Positions 49,941 through 56,774 of a stretch of 64,000 bases of DNA are shown piece by piece (positions within the stretch are counted from its first letter, which is position 1; every line of letters begins with the position of its first letter). A program made the translations under genes and the position numbers. The notes beneath the pieces are model-generated. The model saw nothing but the letters and a program-made list of their open reading frames with translations. It had not been told where the DNA came from and searched no databases. Source of the DNA: a virus; the IMG/VR virus record IMGVR_UViG_3300032050_000068, positions 22,415 to 86,414 of that record, one strand, 5' to 3'.

Positions 49941-49950
49941 AATTTAACTT

Positions 49951-50979
49951 TTACTTTTTTGTACTCAGAGTATTTGTTGCCTGAGCCGGAGGATCAATTT
50001 CAATGATTCTCATTGCTGCTCTATCTAGTTTAAAGAAACTCATCTTTGTTAGACCATTTCTTGACTTTAAGAAGTGGAAAACTAATATATCATCATCATC
50101 TATGATGAACTTTTCCGGACCATATTGTCTAATCTTTCTTATAGAAGGTTTATTTATACCTAGAACAACATCAGCATGCTGCAACAAAGCATCTGCACCA
50201 AATAAATCAGAATCTAATACATAATTACCATATTCCCCATCTCTAGCTCTGTCAGGATTGTCAATATTTCTATTGAGCTGACTTAATACTACAAAGGCTA
50301 CAGGATAGTGTTTCTTCATATAAGTTAGTGCTTCTCCAAGAGAGTATAACATTTCAAACTTATCCTTTTCTGTTTTAGCCACTTTGAATAGTGCTGAGTG
50401 GTCAATGGTGACAAGCATGTTAGTATATTTTTTAATCATGTTGCCATCTTTATCTTTTACCATTTTTGCATGATTTTCCATATGATTATGGATTGTAGCA
50501 CACATTACATCAACTGTACATGGATCATAAATAACATCAATAATATCTCTGTCTTTTGATTTTTGATAAAGTTCAACACATTTATTAAATACACCATCAT
50601 CTAAAGGCTCTGCCTTACTCATCAATGCATTGTAATCATAACCAGTATTTAGACTTAACTTCCGTATTCCATTAGTCTCATCTAACATTTCAAACTGAAA
50701 CTTAAGTATTCTAAATTCTTGTTCTTGGTTAGCTTTGATGATATCATCAATTAACTGTTCCATGAATAAAGTTTTACCAGTTCCAGGTCTAGCACCTACT
50801 ACGGTGATAGTTCTCCATTCTAATCCATCACAAAAAGCATCATTAAATTTTGGCCATGCACTCTTCAGTGACTTCAGTCTTCCTTTTCTTCTTGCTTCTA
50901 TTTTATAGATAGCTTTCTTGAGAGCATCTCTCTCACTTACCGGTATTAAAGGTGCCGCACCATTAAATAATTGAGCCAT
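49951..50979 (-). CDS. DnaB-like replicative helicase, RecA-fold core, 342 aa
   Basis: Walker A is GARPGTGKT (62-70). A Walker B-like MLVTIDHSAL follows near residue 200, then VVLSQLNRNID (the DnaB Q-x-x-R-N element), and a C-terminal FHFLKSRNGLTKMSFF with the basic residues that act as arginine finger or DNA contacts in SF4 helicases. At 342 residues it lacks the N-terminal primase-interacting domain of bacterial DnaB (usually about 450-470 residues in total), as in several phage helicases. It begins one base before the small membrane-protein gene ends and leads the recombination/primase cluster. Confidence 0.88.
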   Translation of the reverse strand: MAQLFNGAAPLIPVSERDALKKAIYKIEARRKGRLKSLKSAWPKFNDAFCDGLEWRTITVVGARPGTGKTLFMEQLIDDIIKANQEQEFRILKFQFEMLDETNGIRKLSLNTGYDYNALMSKAEPLDDGVFNKCVELYQKSKDRDIIDVIYDPCTVDVMCATIHNHMENHAKMVKDKDGNMIKKYTNMLVTIDHSALFKVAKTEKDKFEMLYSLGEALTYMKKHYPVAFVVLSQLNRNIDNPDRARDGEYGNYVLDSDLFGADALLQHADVVLGINKPSIRKIRQYGPEKFIIDDDDILVFHFLKSRNGLTKMSFFKLDRAAMRIIEIDPPAQATNTLSTKK

Positions 50980-50980
50980 A

Positions 50981-51160
50981 TTATGATTTTTTAATTATAT
51001 CTGCTTTTGCTAAATTGTATATTTCATGCATTATTGTAATAATCAGTTCAATAAGTAAAAACTGTCCAATTCCTATTGTAATAATAAAATTATCTGTAAT
51101 CACCCAAGCCAATAAAGTTCCAATAATAGCAAATAGAAATAACTGTGTTTTATTTCCCAT
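50981..51160 (-). CDS. Small membrane protein, 59 aa
   Basis: The frame starts at an ATG that shares its A with the stop of the gene upstream (TAATG) and ends one base before the helicase start, so it is embedded in the operon. The 59-residue product has two hydrophobic stretches (about 7-21 LFLFAIIGTLLAWV and 26-44 IITIGIGQFLLIELIITI) and a charged C-terminal tail. It is probably an inner-membrane hairpin. Function unknown; perhaps anchoring of replication or an envelope-modifying peptide. Confidence 0.65.
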   Translation of the reverse strand: MGNKTQLFLFAIIGTLLAWVITDNFIITIGIGQFLLIELIITIMHEIYNLAKADIIKKS

Positions 51161-51747
51161 TAATCTACTCTTTCTTTAAAATAATCTATTACATAATCTT
51201 CTCCACTTAATATTAATTCACAATATGTTGCTAAATCAGAATCCCAAGTTTTATCAGTATTTTGTTTTCTAATGAAATACTGAGAAGTTCTCATATATTC
51301 ATATCTACGGATACTGTATTCATCAACATATTTTCTAGTAGCTTTGAAGATAGTATCCCAAGTAAAGTCATAAGTTTCAAAAAACCATCTAAAACTATTT
51401 TCAAGAGTTTTAGGATTTACTCTTGCATACTTGCCACTTGATAGCTTTTTATTAGGAAATATTTCATTATAATCCTTAATGTTATCAAGGAAATTATTAC
51501 CCAATAAATCTATAGTAGTTTTCTTCTTTGACTTTCTAAAGTACCCATCAATTTCAGTAATAAAGATATGACTTTTAGAGGTCAATTGCAAGTTTTCATC
51601 AAGCCATGCTTCACTTTGCAGCCTTTTGCATTCTATTGCTTTATTAACAAAATTTGCTACTGCAATTTTTTCTTTAATGCAGTATAATACATAAAAGGTA
51701 TTAGGAGTTAATCCCTCTTTAATACACCTAAGAAATATTTCTGTCAT
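51160..51747 (-). CDS. Winged-helix replisome-organiser candidate, 195 aa
   Basis: The N-terminal 70 residues match a winged-helix pattern: LTPNTFYVLYCIKEKI (helix), RLQSEAWLDENLQLTSKSHIFI (recognition helix and wing). The C-terminal half, FRWFFETYDFTWDTIFKATRKYVDEY, is helical and aromatic. Phage replication initiators and replisome organisers often combine an N-terminal wHTH with a helical C-terminal part and lie next to the DnaB-type helicase gene, as here. I have a weak memory of similar crAss-like proteins but no name. One base separates it from the uracil-DNA glycosylase gene. Confidence 0.6.
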   Translation of the reverse strand: MTEIFLRCIKEGLTPNTFYVLYCIKEKIAVANFVNKAIECKRLQSEAWLDENLQLTSKSHIFITEIDGYFRKSKKKTTIDLLGNNFLDNIKDYNEIFPNKKLSSGKYARVNPKTLENSFRWFFETYDFTWDTIFKATRKYVDEYSIRRYEYMRTSQYFIRKQNTDKTWDSDLATYCELILSGEDYVIDYFKERVD

Positions 51748-51748
51748 A

Positions 51749-52447
51749 TTACCATATTATAGTTTCACCATTAGATTCTTCTACAAGTCTAGATATCTTA
51801 TTAAATATATCATCACTATCCCATTTAGAGCCATTATAAGCAGCAGAAGCAGGATGTTTAACAGTAAACTTATAGTTATTATCATTAGTAAGGTCAGACC
51901 ATTCTTCAGCTTTTTTCCCCATGTAGACATATATCAATCCCGGATTATAATTATTTAACCAATCTAATAAATAAGCAGTAAAAGATCTCCATATATCATA
52001 ATGACTACCAATTTTACCTACTTCAACTGTAAGAGCTGTATTTAGCATAAGTATGCCTTGTTTTGACCATCTTGATAAGTCTAAATTTTCACTAATCACA
52101 TGGTTATTATATACAGTTCTATCTACTTCTTGTAGAATAAATTTAAGACTAGGTTGTAGTTTGTTTGTATTGCTACAACTAAATGATATTCCATCAGCTA
52201 CTCCAAGTTGTGGATATGGATCTTGACCAACAATAACAACTCTTAGTTTATTATATGGACATTCTTCAAATGCCCTAAATACTTGTTTAAGAGGTGGAGT
52301 AAATCTTTTGTCTTCTTTACTTAAATTCCAAAGTTTAATGAGTATGTCATCAAACTCAGAACTAAATATAAAAGATTTAAAAACTCTTCCCCATCCGCTT
52401 GGTTCAAGTTTATCAAACATTTTTTGTTTAATTTCTTCTAAATTCAT
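51749..52447 (-). CDS. ung: Uracil-DNA glycosylase, family 1, 232 aa
   Basis: Motif A is VVIVGQDPYPQ with the water-activating D76. GISFSCSN provides the uracil-stacking Phe segment, GILMLNTALTV follows, and motif B is KHPASAAY (H198), a variant of the usual HPSPLSA. Length 232 is normal for Ung. It removes uracil from DNA; in phages it protects against deamination or dUTP misincorporation. I take the start at MNLEEIKQKMF (52447); an open frame continues upstream but encodes a hydrophobic stretch overlapping the divergent gene. The 31-base gap to the plus-strand gene must hold both start regions; on this strand it contains TATAAT. Confidence 0.95.
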   Translation of the reverse strand: MNLEEIKQKMFDKLEPSGWGRVFKSFIFSSEFDDILIKLWNLSKEDKRFTPPLKQVFRAFEECPYNKLRVVIVGQDPYPQLGVADGISFSCSNTNKLQPSLKFILQEVDRTVYNNHVISENLDLSRWSKQGILMLNTALTVEVGKIGSHYDIWRSFTAYLLDWLNNYNPGLIYVYMGKKAEEWSDLTNDNNYKFTVKHPASAAYNGSKWDSDDIFNKISRLVEESNGETIIW

Positions 52448-52456
52448 TTTTTTGCT

Positions 52457-52464
52457 ATTTTTGA
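52457..52464 (+). promoter_or_regulatory. Possible Bacteroidota-type promoter (TAnnTTTG) for the divergent gene
   Basis: TATTTTTG at 52457-52464 fits the TAnnTTTG -7 element of Bacteroidota promoters. It lies 15 bases before the ATG at 52479, so the leader would be very short. The upstream TTTG -33 element is not at the expected spacing. The location, in the only divergent gap of the replication arm, makes a promoter likely, though this exact site is uncertain. Confidence 0.4.
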
Positions 52465-52478
52465 TAAAATTATACAAT

Positions 52479-52802
52479 ATGAGTACTATAAAAGTTAAAG
52501 AAATAAAAGATGATGCTATCATCAATGTTCCGGTAAATAAAGCTTATTATGTAATGGTAAAAGCAGTTCTTTATGATCTGTTTACTATTCTTCAAGAAAA
52601 AGGTACTACTGAAGAATCACTACAAAATATCTTAAAAAAGTCTTATGCTGAGCTTACTCCGCATGAAAAATCTTTTTATACTATAACTTTATTATTAGCA
52701 GAAATTGAAAAACAAGCTACTGAAAATAATTTAATTGATGAGAAAGAAATTGAAACTAAAAACTTTGTTAAAGAGGATGATGAATCTAAAGATTCAAATT
52801 AA
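52479..52802 (+). CDS. Conserved small phage protein on the opposite strand, 107 aa
   Basis: I start at MSTIKVKEIKDDAIINVPVN; the frame is open further left but that part is antisense to ung. The product has a helical core (AYYVMVKAVLYDLFTILQEK, then LTPHEKSFYTITLLLAEIEKQA) and an acidic, disordered end. Proteins of this shape are familiar in Bacteroidota phages, often near structural genes, but I know no function. It is the only rightward gene between 36.1 and 64 kb. Its end overlaps the convergent 116-aa gene by 17 bases, so the two transcripts are antisense at their 3' ends. Confidence 0.75.
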   Translation: MSTIKVKEIKDDAIINVPVNKAYYVMVKAVLYDLFTILQEKGTTEESLQNILKKSYAELTPHEKSFYTITLLLAEIEKQATENNLIDEKEIETKNFVKEDDESKDSN

Positions 52803-53136
52803 ATTGATCTTTTCCTATTTGTACACAAGTTTCAATTGCTAACATTAGTTCATCTCTACTACAGTCTGCAAAAGACTTAGCTTTAAGACCAGAAGTTTCT
52901 TTTATAATAACTTTCATATCATCAAAAGTATATCCAGATTCTTTAGCTAACTCTCTAATACAAGCATGTACTTTAGCAAGTTGTGCTTTACTATGATTTG
53001 TATCAGCCAAATCAATATACATTTCAACTAATTGTCCTTCAGGAATTTTTGACATGAATATCTCATATCCTAGTTTATCTTGAGGTCCGTTATAAACTAG
53101 CTTCCCATTCTTCTTAATAAACTTACCAGAAAACAT
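52786..53136 (-). CDS. Unknown protein, possibly NinB-like, 116 aa
   Basis: The segment TNHSKAQLAKVHACIRELAKESGYTFDDMK resembles the Q-N-x-x-x-H-A-x-I-x-x-I-A-x-E pattern of phage NinB/recombination-mediator proteins and of some DUF families in replication operons, but the match is loose. C-terminal cysteines (FADCSRDELMLAIETCVQIG) lie in a helix. The gene stop overlaps the convergent 107-aa gene by 17 bases. It leads away from the run of small genes at 53-54 kb. Confidence 0.6.
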   Translation of the reverse strand: MFSGKFIKKNGKLVYNGPQDKLGYEIFMSKIPEGQLVEMYIDLADTNHSKAQLAKVHACIRELAKESGYTFDDMKVIIKETSGLKAKSFADCSRDELMLAIETCVQIGKDQFNLNL

Positions 53137-53137
53137 A

Positions 53138-53392
53138 CTATCTAATTATATTTCTTAGTGTGTCTAGAAATTGTTGATAATGATCTACACTTTCTATTTT
53201 TATAGCTGGTAAATCCCAGCAACTAATAATCCACCGGTCATCTTTAGTATCAATACTATCTGATGTATACAGAACTACATTGTTGTATAGCTCTTTTTGG
53301 TAGAAGTAATAATCATACCCGTTACCACTATCTACATCAGATATAACAACCTGATCAAATCCAAAATCTTTTAATTCATTCTCCGTCATCAT
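53138..53392 (-). CDS. Small protein of unknown function, 84 aa
   Basis: I place the start at MMTENELKDFGFDQ (53392), where the ATG overlaps the end of the 38-aa gene upstream. A longer frame beginning with TTG would duplicate sequence that is better explained by that small gene. The product is acidic with many aromatic residues (YDYYFYQKELYNNVVLYTSD) and a W-I-I-S-C-W-D core. It looks like a single small alpha/beta domain. No family is recognised. Confidence 0.6.
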   Translation of the reverse strand: MMTENELKDFGFDQVVISDVDSGNGYDYYFYQKELYNNVVLYTSDSIDTKDDRWIISCWDLPAIKIESVDHYQQFLDTLRNIIR

Positions 53393-53492
53393 TATACTTT
53401 TTTCTAAGATACCTTGCCCAAGCATCCTTTTTTCTACCATTAATAAAGAACCAACCCCAGTTGAGTTCAAACCATTTTCTAATTCTTCTCAT
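53376..53492 (-). CDS. Tiny Trp/Arg-rich phage protein, 38 aa
   Basis: An ATG overlapping the stop region of the zinc-ribbon gene upstream opens 38 codons ending GGAGAATGA. The product, MRRIRKWFELNWGWFFINGR then KKDAWARYLRKKYNDDGE, has five Trp and a W-G-W-F-F-x-N-G-R-x-x-D-A-W-A pattern that I recognise as recurring in tiny proteins of Bacteroidota phages. It overlaps both neighbours, as other genes in this operon do. The composition suggests membrane-surface or protein binding; function unknown. Confidence 0.65.
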   Translation of the reverse strand: MRRIRKWFELNWGWFFINGRKKDAWARYLRKKYNDDGE

Positions 53493-53664
53493 CTTTTTTA
53501 CCGTATTTCTTTTCAAACTTTTCCCAGCCTCTAGAATCAAAGTTGGCTACCATAAGATCAAGAGTAATCTCATCTTGATGATCAGAGCACATACCTATAC
53601 CTTCTAGATCTAGATCAGGTTTATATACTCTATAAGCTTTCTTACCACATTTTATACAATTCAT
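53479..53664 (-). CDS. Small zinc-ribbon protein, 61 aa
   Basis: MNCIKCGKKAYR gives a CxxC knuckle at residues 3-6 and GMCSDHQDE a C-x-x-H pair near residue 26, together a likely four-ligand zinc site. The C-terminal half is a charged helix (RGWEKFEKKYGKKDEKN). It belongs to the run of small genes with overlapping ends. A nucleic-acid or protein-binding zinc adaptor is plausible; nothing more specific can be said. Confidence 0.6.
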   Translation of the reverse strand: MNCIKCGKKAYRVYKPDLDLEGIGMCSDHQDEITLDLMVANFDSRGWEKFEKKYGKKDEKN

Positions 53665-53671
53665 CTTATTC

Positions 53672-53872
53672 TTATTTAATAGTTAAATGTGCACTCTTTA
53701 ACCAATCAATATTAGTAGGATCATAACCTTCAATAATGAATGCACCATGACCATCTTCATGAGCTATTGAATACCCATATATTTTACAGATATTTTCTAT
53801 TTCATTAAAGAAATTAATAACTTCTTTTGGAGTCTTGATAAACTCAGATTTACTTTTATCCCAGCTTTCCAT
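53672..53872 (-). CDS. Conserved small phage protein with HEDGHGAF motif, 66 aa
   Basis: I start at MESWDKSKSEF (53872), one base after the upstream 54-aa gene ends; an upstream ATG (53911) would overlap that gene. The product has a helix (EVINFFNEIENICKIYGYS) followed by IAHEDGHGAFIIEGYDPTN, a motif I recognise in short hypothetical proteins of Bacteroidota phages. The paired His and acidic residues could bind metal. Function unknown. Confidence 0.65.
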   Translation of the reverse strand: MESWDKSKSEFIKTPKEVINFFNEIENICKIYGYSIAHEDGHGAFIIEGYDPTNIDWLKSAHLTIK

Positions 53873-53873
53873 C

Positions 53874-54038
53874 TTATTCTGATTTATTTTTCCATTCTTT
53901 CCATGTATCAAAGTCTTTAAGTTTTTCTAAATATTCCTTTTCTTTTTCTTTAGCTTGGTCTATTACAGATTTTAAAAACTCATTCATATGTTTTCTACCA
54001 ATAGTTTCTTCTATCCATTGTACAGCTGTTTTTTCCAT
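53874..54038 (-). CDS. Small helical phage protein, 54 aa
   Basis: A 55-codon frame starts MEKTAVQWIEETIGRKHMNE and continues as an almost wholly helical Lys/Glu-rich sequence ending DTWKEWKNKSE. It fills a gap between the 133-aa gene (five bases upstream) and the 66-aa gene (one base downstream), so it is clearly part of the operon. The pattern resembles short coiled-coil peptides common in Bacteroidota phages. No function can be inferred. Confidence 0.6.
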   Translation of the reverse strand: MEKTAVQWIEETIGRKHMNEFLKSVIDQAKEKEKEYLEKLKDFDTWKEWKNKSE

Positions 54039-54043
54039 AATAT

Positions 54044-54445
54044 CTATTTATTCCAAAATAATTCAGGATTAATTATATCCTTTGTATAGTTGACATCTTT
54101 ATAATTTACATTATTATCTGTCCATAATCCTAATTCTTCTAGTCTTTTACTTCTAAGTGTAAGTATAGAATATGCAGTAAGATTTGCATTATCATCATCT
54201 TCACTTAATAACATCCTGAGCATGTTTTGCTTCTCTTCTTCAGTAGCATACCCTTTTTTAACAAGTAAATTTAACTCAGATAGAAAAATAAATGGTTTAA
54301 ACTCTCCTTGTTTATTACCAGAGGCATACATATACCATAAGTAACCCATGTTACTATCTTCAGGTTTACAAACATCCCAGTGCTCATTACATATATCTTT
54401 GATTAAGTTCTTAATCTTTGTATCACTAAAATTATATTTTTTCAT
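54044..54445 (-). CDS. Protein of unknown function, 133 aa
   Basis: The product starts MKKYNFSDTKIKNLIKDICN and is mostly helical, with an acidic loop SEDDDNANLTAYS in the middle and aromatic residues (GYLWYMYASGNKQGEFKPF). No signal peptide, membrane segment or known motif is visible. It overlaps the 92-aa gene by four bases (ATGA) and so is translationally coupled to it. Confidence 0.6.
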   Translation of the reverse strand: MKKYNFSDTKIKNLIKDICNEHWDVCKPEDSNMGYLWYMYASGNKQGEFKPFIFLSELNLLVKKGYATEEEKQNMLRMLLSEDDDNANLTAYSILTLRSKRLEELGLWTDNNVNYKDVNYTKDIINPELFWNK

Positions 54446-54720
54446 CCTCTTAAAAATTTAAACATTGCTTGTAATTTTTTATGTTCTTCTACTAACCACT
54501 CTGGAGTAAATACAGCTTGATGACCAGTAAATGTTATTGTAGTGTGCATGTCAATTCCATGAGTAAAATTTGCAGACCATATATTACTTTGTAATACAAA
54601 TGTAACTGATAATCCACCTGCAATATTATGATATCTATAATGTTGATGATCAAGATTAGATCTGTAGAATCCGTGCTTTACAAGCTTCTTACCTATTTTT
54701 TCAGTATCTAAAAGTGTCAT
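54442..54720 (-). CDS. His/Thr-rich small protein of unknown function, 92 aa
   Basis: Beta-rich product with many His residues (LDHQHYRYHN, THGIDMHTTITFTGHQ), which may form a metal site. The C-terminal helix PEWLVEEHKKLQAMFKFLRG closes the protein. It lies two bases after the radical SAM gene. I recognise no family; a link to the radical SAM enzyme is possible only by proximity. Confidence 0.6.
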   Translation of the reverse strand: MTLLDTEKIGKKLVKHGFYRSNLDHQHYRYHNIAGGLSVTFVLQSNIWSANFTHGIDMHTTITFTGHQAVFTPEWLVEEHKKLQAMFKFLRG

Positions 54721-54722
54721 AG

Positions 54723-55589
54723 CTAAAATATGTATCTAATTGTATTCCAAGGAATATATTTATCATGTAACTCAACAAACTGTTTGATATAATCAGCTTT
54801 TCTGTTATGTTCATACCTTATATTCTTACCACCATACTGAGAAATTTTAGCTTCTTGTATTTTAGGTACCCAAAGTAAATCTTCTCCCGGAAGATTATGC
54901 TGTAGATTATACTTATGCTTGTCCTCATTATGAGTAAGAAATATTACTTCAGCTTTTACTAGGTCAAAATTCCAAAGATTATACTGAGCATGTTTCTTAA
55001 TTATATCAAACAAAAACTCATACTCAGTCAGCCAATTGTCATGAACAATAACTGGACTAAAGTTTAAGTGTACATCATAACCCGCATATATAAATTTTGG
55101 AATAGCTTGAAGTCTCTGATCAAGTGGACTAGTATTAGGTTCTAATTGTTTTCTCCACTTCTCAGGCATTATACTAAATCTTATTCTAATCTTACCTTCT
55201 GGATTAAAACTTAGTAAGTTTTTATTTACATACTTAGTAGCAAATGAACCCATAGCAAGTGGATGATCTCTAAAGAACTTAAAAATTGTCTTCCAGTCAT
55301 GATATTTAGCATGAAGAGCAAAGTCTTCATTACAAGAGATATCATAAGTTACATACTCCCCTGTTTGATTAGGTTTCTCTACATCAGTAAAATAAGCATG
55401 TGAATTAATTTCTGTCAGGATATCCATAGTATTTGTAGCTACAGATAATCCTTCCGGTTTATGTCTCTTCATATAACAGTAACTACAGTTATACAAACAG
55501 CCATGACCAAAGGAGGGACTGATGAAATCAGTACTCCTCCCACTTGGTCTTATGGTCATAGATTTTCTAGTAACTTTTGTGACTATCAT
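54723..55589 (-). CDS. Radical SAM protein of the spore photoproduct lyase type, 288 aa
   Basis: FGHGCLYNCSYCYMKRH carries the CxxxCxxC cluster (C31, C35, C38) that binds the 4Fe-4S centre of radical SAM enzymes. The following pattern (YDISCNEDFALHA, then SFATKYVNKNLL, then IRIRFSIMP and AIPKFIYAGYDVHLNFSPV) matches the TIM-barrel strands of the SplB-like family. SplB repairs spore photoproduct, a UV thymine dimer; phage members of the broader family may act on other DNA lesions or modified bases. At 288 residues it is somewhat shorter than Bacillus SplB (about 340). It overlaps the macro-domain gene by four bases, suggesting coupled expression. Substrate is not determinable from sequence. 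Confidence 0.85.
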   Translation of the reverse strand: MIVTKVTRKSMTIRPSGRSTDFISPSFGHGCLYNCSYCYMKRHKPEGLSVATNTMDILTEINSHAYFTDVEKPNQTGEYVTYDISCNEDFALHAKYHDWKTIFKFFRDHPLAMGSFATKYVNKNLLSFNPEGKIRIRFSIMPEKWRKQLEPNTSPLDQRLQAIPKFIYAGYDVHLNFSPVIVHDNWLTEYEFLFDIIKKHAQYNLWNFDLVKAEVIFLTHNEDKHKYNLQHNLPGEDLLWVPKIQEAKISQYGGKNIRYEHNRKADYIKQFVELHDKYIPWNTIRYIF

Positions 55590-56053
55590 CTAACTGGTCT
55601 ATATTTTACTACAGTTACTTTACAATCAGTAAATCCTTCTTGTATCATTTCTTTAATGACATTCCATTTACCTCCAGCTAATCCAGCTCCAATTTTAGGT
55701 AAACCAATATGCATACCTTTAAAAACTTTATTCATTTCAGATACAATCTTTTCAAAAGCATCATAATCAAATGGTTGTCCTCCAAATCCATATTGTGTAT
55801 ATGCATTAACAACAGTAAGATGTTTATTATTAACAAGCATTGTTTCATAATCTATCTTACCAAGCTTATTTTTATCTCCTGAATATTTTTGATTTTCAAG
55901 TGGAAATTCATCACATCCAAAGGCATTAGCCATTTGAGGTGCTATTCCTGCACCCATAGTACAAAAGCAATTGCAGCCATGAGCTACAACATCAAATTCA
56001 CCCTTTTTAGCAAGATCAATAAGATCTCCACTAACTTCATTATAATTTGTCAT
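55586..56053 (-). CDS. Macro-domain protein (ADP-ribose binding or hydrolysing), 155 aa
   Basis: GDLIDLAKKGEFDVVAHGCN near the start, CTMGAGIA (the loop that contacts ADP-ribose), VVNAYTQYGFGG, and GLPKIGAGLAGGKWNVI near the end are the strands and loops of a macro domain of the Poa1p/YmdB-like type. Such proteins remove ADP-ribose from proteins or nucleic acids, or process ADP-ribose-1-phosphate. In a phage this could reverse a host ADP-ribosylation defence or serve NAD/tRNA-splicing by-product recycling. Four-base overlap with the radical SAM gene downstream. Confidence 0.88.
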   Translation of the reverse strand: MTNYNEVSGDLIDLAKKGEFDVVAHGCNCFCTMGAGIAPQMANAFGCDEFPLENQKYSGDKNKLGKIDYETMLVNNKHLTVVNAYTQYGFGGQPFDYDAFEKIVSEMNKVFKGMHIGLPKIGAGLAGGKWNVIKEMIQEGFTDCKVTVVKYRPVR

Positions 56054-56059
56054 TTCTGA

Positions 56060-56143
56060 TTATTTTTCAAAGTAATGTATGATTAACATTACTGCAATAA
56101 AAGAAACTATTATAGTTCCTGTAATTAATAATATTCCTAACAT
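56060..56143 (-). CDS. Tiny single-span membrane protein, 27 aa
   Basis: A 28-codon frame, starting one base after the 66-aa membrane-protein gene ends, encodes MLGILLITGTIIVSFIAVML followed by IIHYFEK: one hydrophobic span with a short polar end. It fills the gap before the macro-domain gene. Tight packing and composition support it as real, but at this size chance cannot be excluded. Confidence 0.45.
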   Translation of the reverse strand: MLGILLITGTIIVSFIAVMLIIHYFEK

Positions 56144-56144
56144 T

Positions 56145-56345
56145 TTATTTACTGTTTCTTTGTTTGTCTTCTTTATAGCTAATCCAAAAACCAATAGCTA
56201 CAATTATATTCATACCAAAGGAAGCAATAAATTCATAAATATCCTCATAGATGTTAGTCATTAAATGAAAATGTCCTAACATCCAGAAAGGTATGGACAA
56301 GTTTTGGCTTATCCATACCACTAGATATTTAATAAAATGTATCAT
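56145..56345 (-). CDS. Small two-span membrane protein, 66 aa
   Basis: MIHFIKYLVVWISQNLSIPF and FIASFGMNIIVAIGFWISY are hydrophobic segments, and the tail KEDKQRNSK is basic, so the C-terminus is probably cytoplasmic. Its ATG overlaps the stop of the exported 138-aa protein (ATGA), so both are made together. Alongside that exported protein it may modify the host envelope; inference from context only. Confidence 0.65.
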   Translation of the reverse strand: MIHFIKYLVVWISQNLSIPFWMLGHFHLMTNIYEDIYEFIASFGMNIIVAIGFWISYKEDKQRNSK

Positions 56346-56758
56346 TGTAAAGCTTCAAGATACTTATCAGCATACTTAATACTCCACCAGCTAAATGCAT
56401 CTCCTACATATAACTTAAGATTATTTTTAAAGTATACTAAAGACACTGTTTGATCATTAAATGTAACTGTCTTATCTTCTTTAGTTTCAATAACTGTTTT
56501 TATTAAATTAAAAAAGTCTATTGCATCTTGTTTAGATAGAAAAGTTACTGTTTCATATACATTAATTTGTTGGTATTGTCCATCTTTAAATGTTAATGAG
56601 TAGTTTTCTAAAGTGTCACCTTGTACTGTTCTGAATATAGCATGTAATCCTAATGGATTCTGATACAACTTTTCTGATTGTGGTGCATCTTCTACTTTAA
56701 TTTGTGCAGATACATTAATCCCTAATGTTAATCCTGCTAATAATAAAATTTTCTTCAT
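56342..56758 (-). CDS. Exported protein with signal peptide, 138 aa
   Basis: The N-terminus MKKILLLAGLTLGINVSAQ is a clear type I signal peptide with likely cleavage after SAQ, a form very common in Bacteroidota periplasmic proteins. No lipobox cysteine follows. The mature part (about 119 residues) is alpha/beta, with LYQNPLGLHAIFRTVQGDTL and a C-terminal GDAFSWWSIKYADKYLEALQ; I recognise no family. A phage protein sent to the periplasm during the early or middle phase is a candidate for superinfection exclusion or envelope protection. It is coupled to a small membrane protein by an ATGA overlap. Confidence 0.75.
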   Translation of the reverse strand: MKKILLLAGLTLGINVSAQIKVEDAPQSEKLYQNPLGLHAIFRTVQGDTLENYSLTFKDGQYQQINVYETVTFLSKQDAIDFFNLIKTVIETKEDKTVTFNDQTVSLVYFKNNLKLYVGDAFSWWSIKYADKYLEALQ

Positions 56759-56774
56759 AGTTTAATCTCCTTCT

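Noticed and set aside
53393-53470. N-terminal extension (TTG start) of the 84-aa gene
   Set aside because: This stretch is explained better by the 38-aa Trp-rich frame, and the 84-aa gene has ATG codons at 53392 and 53389 overlapping the end of that frame.
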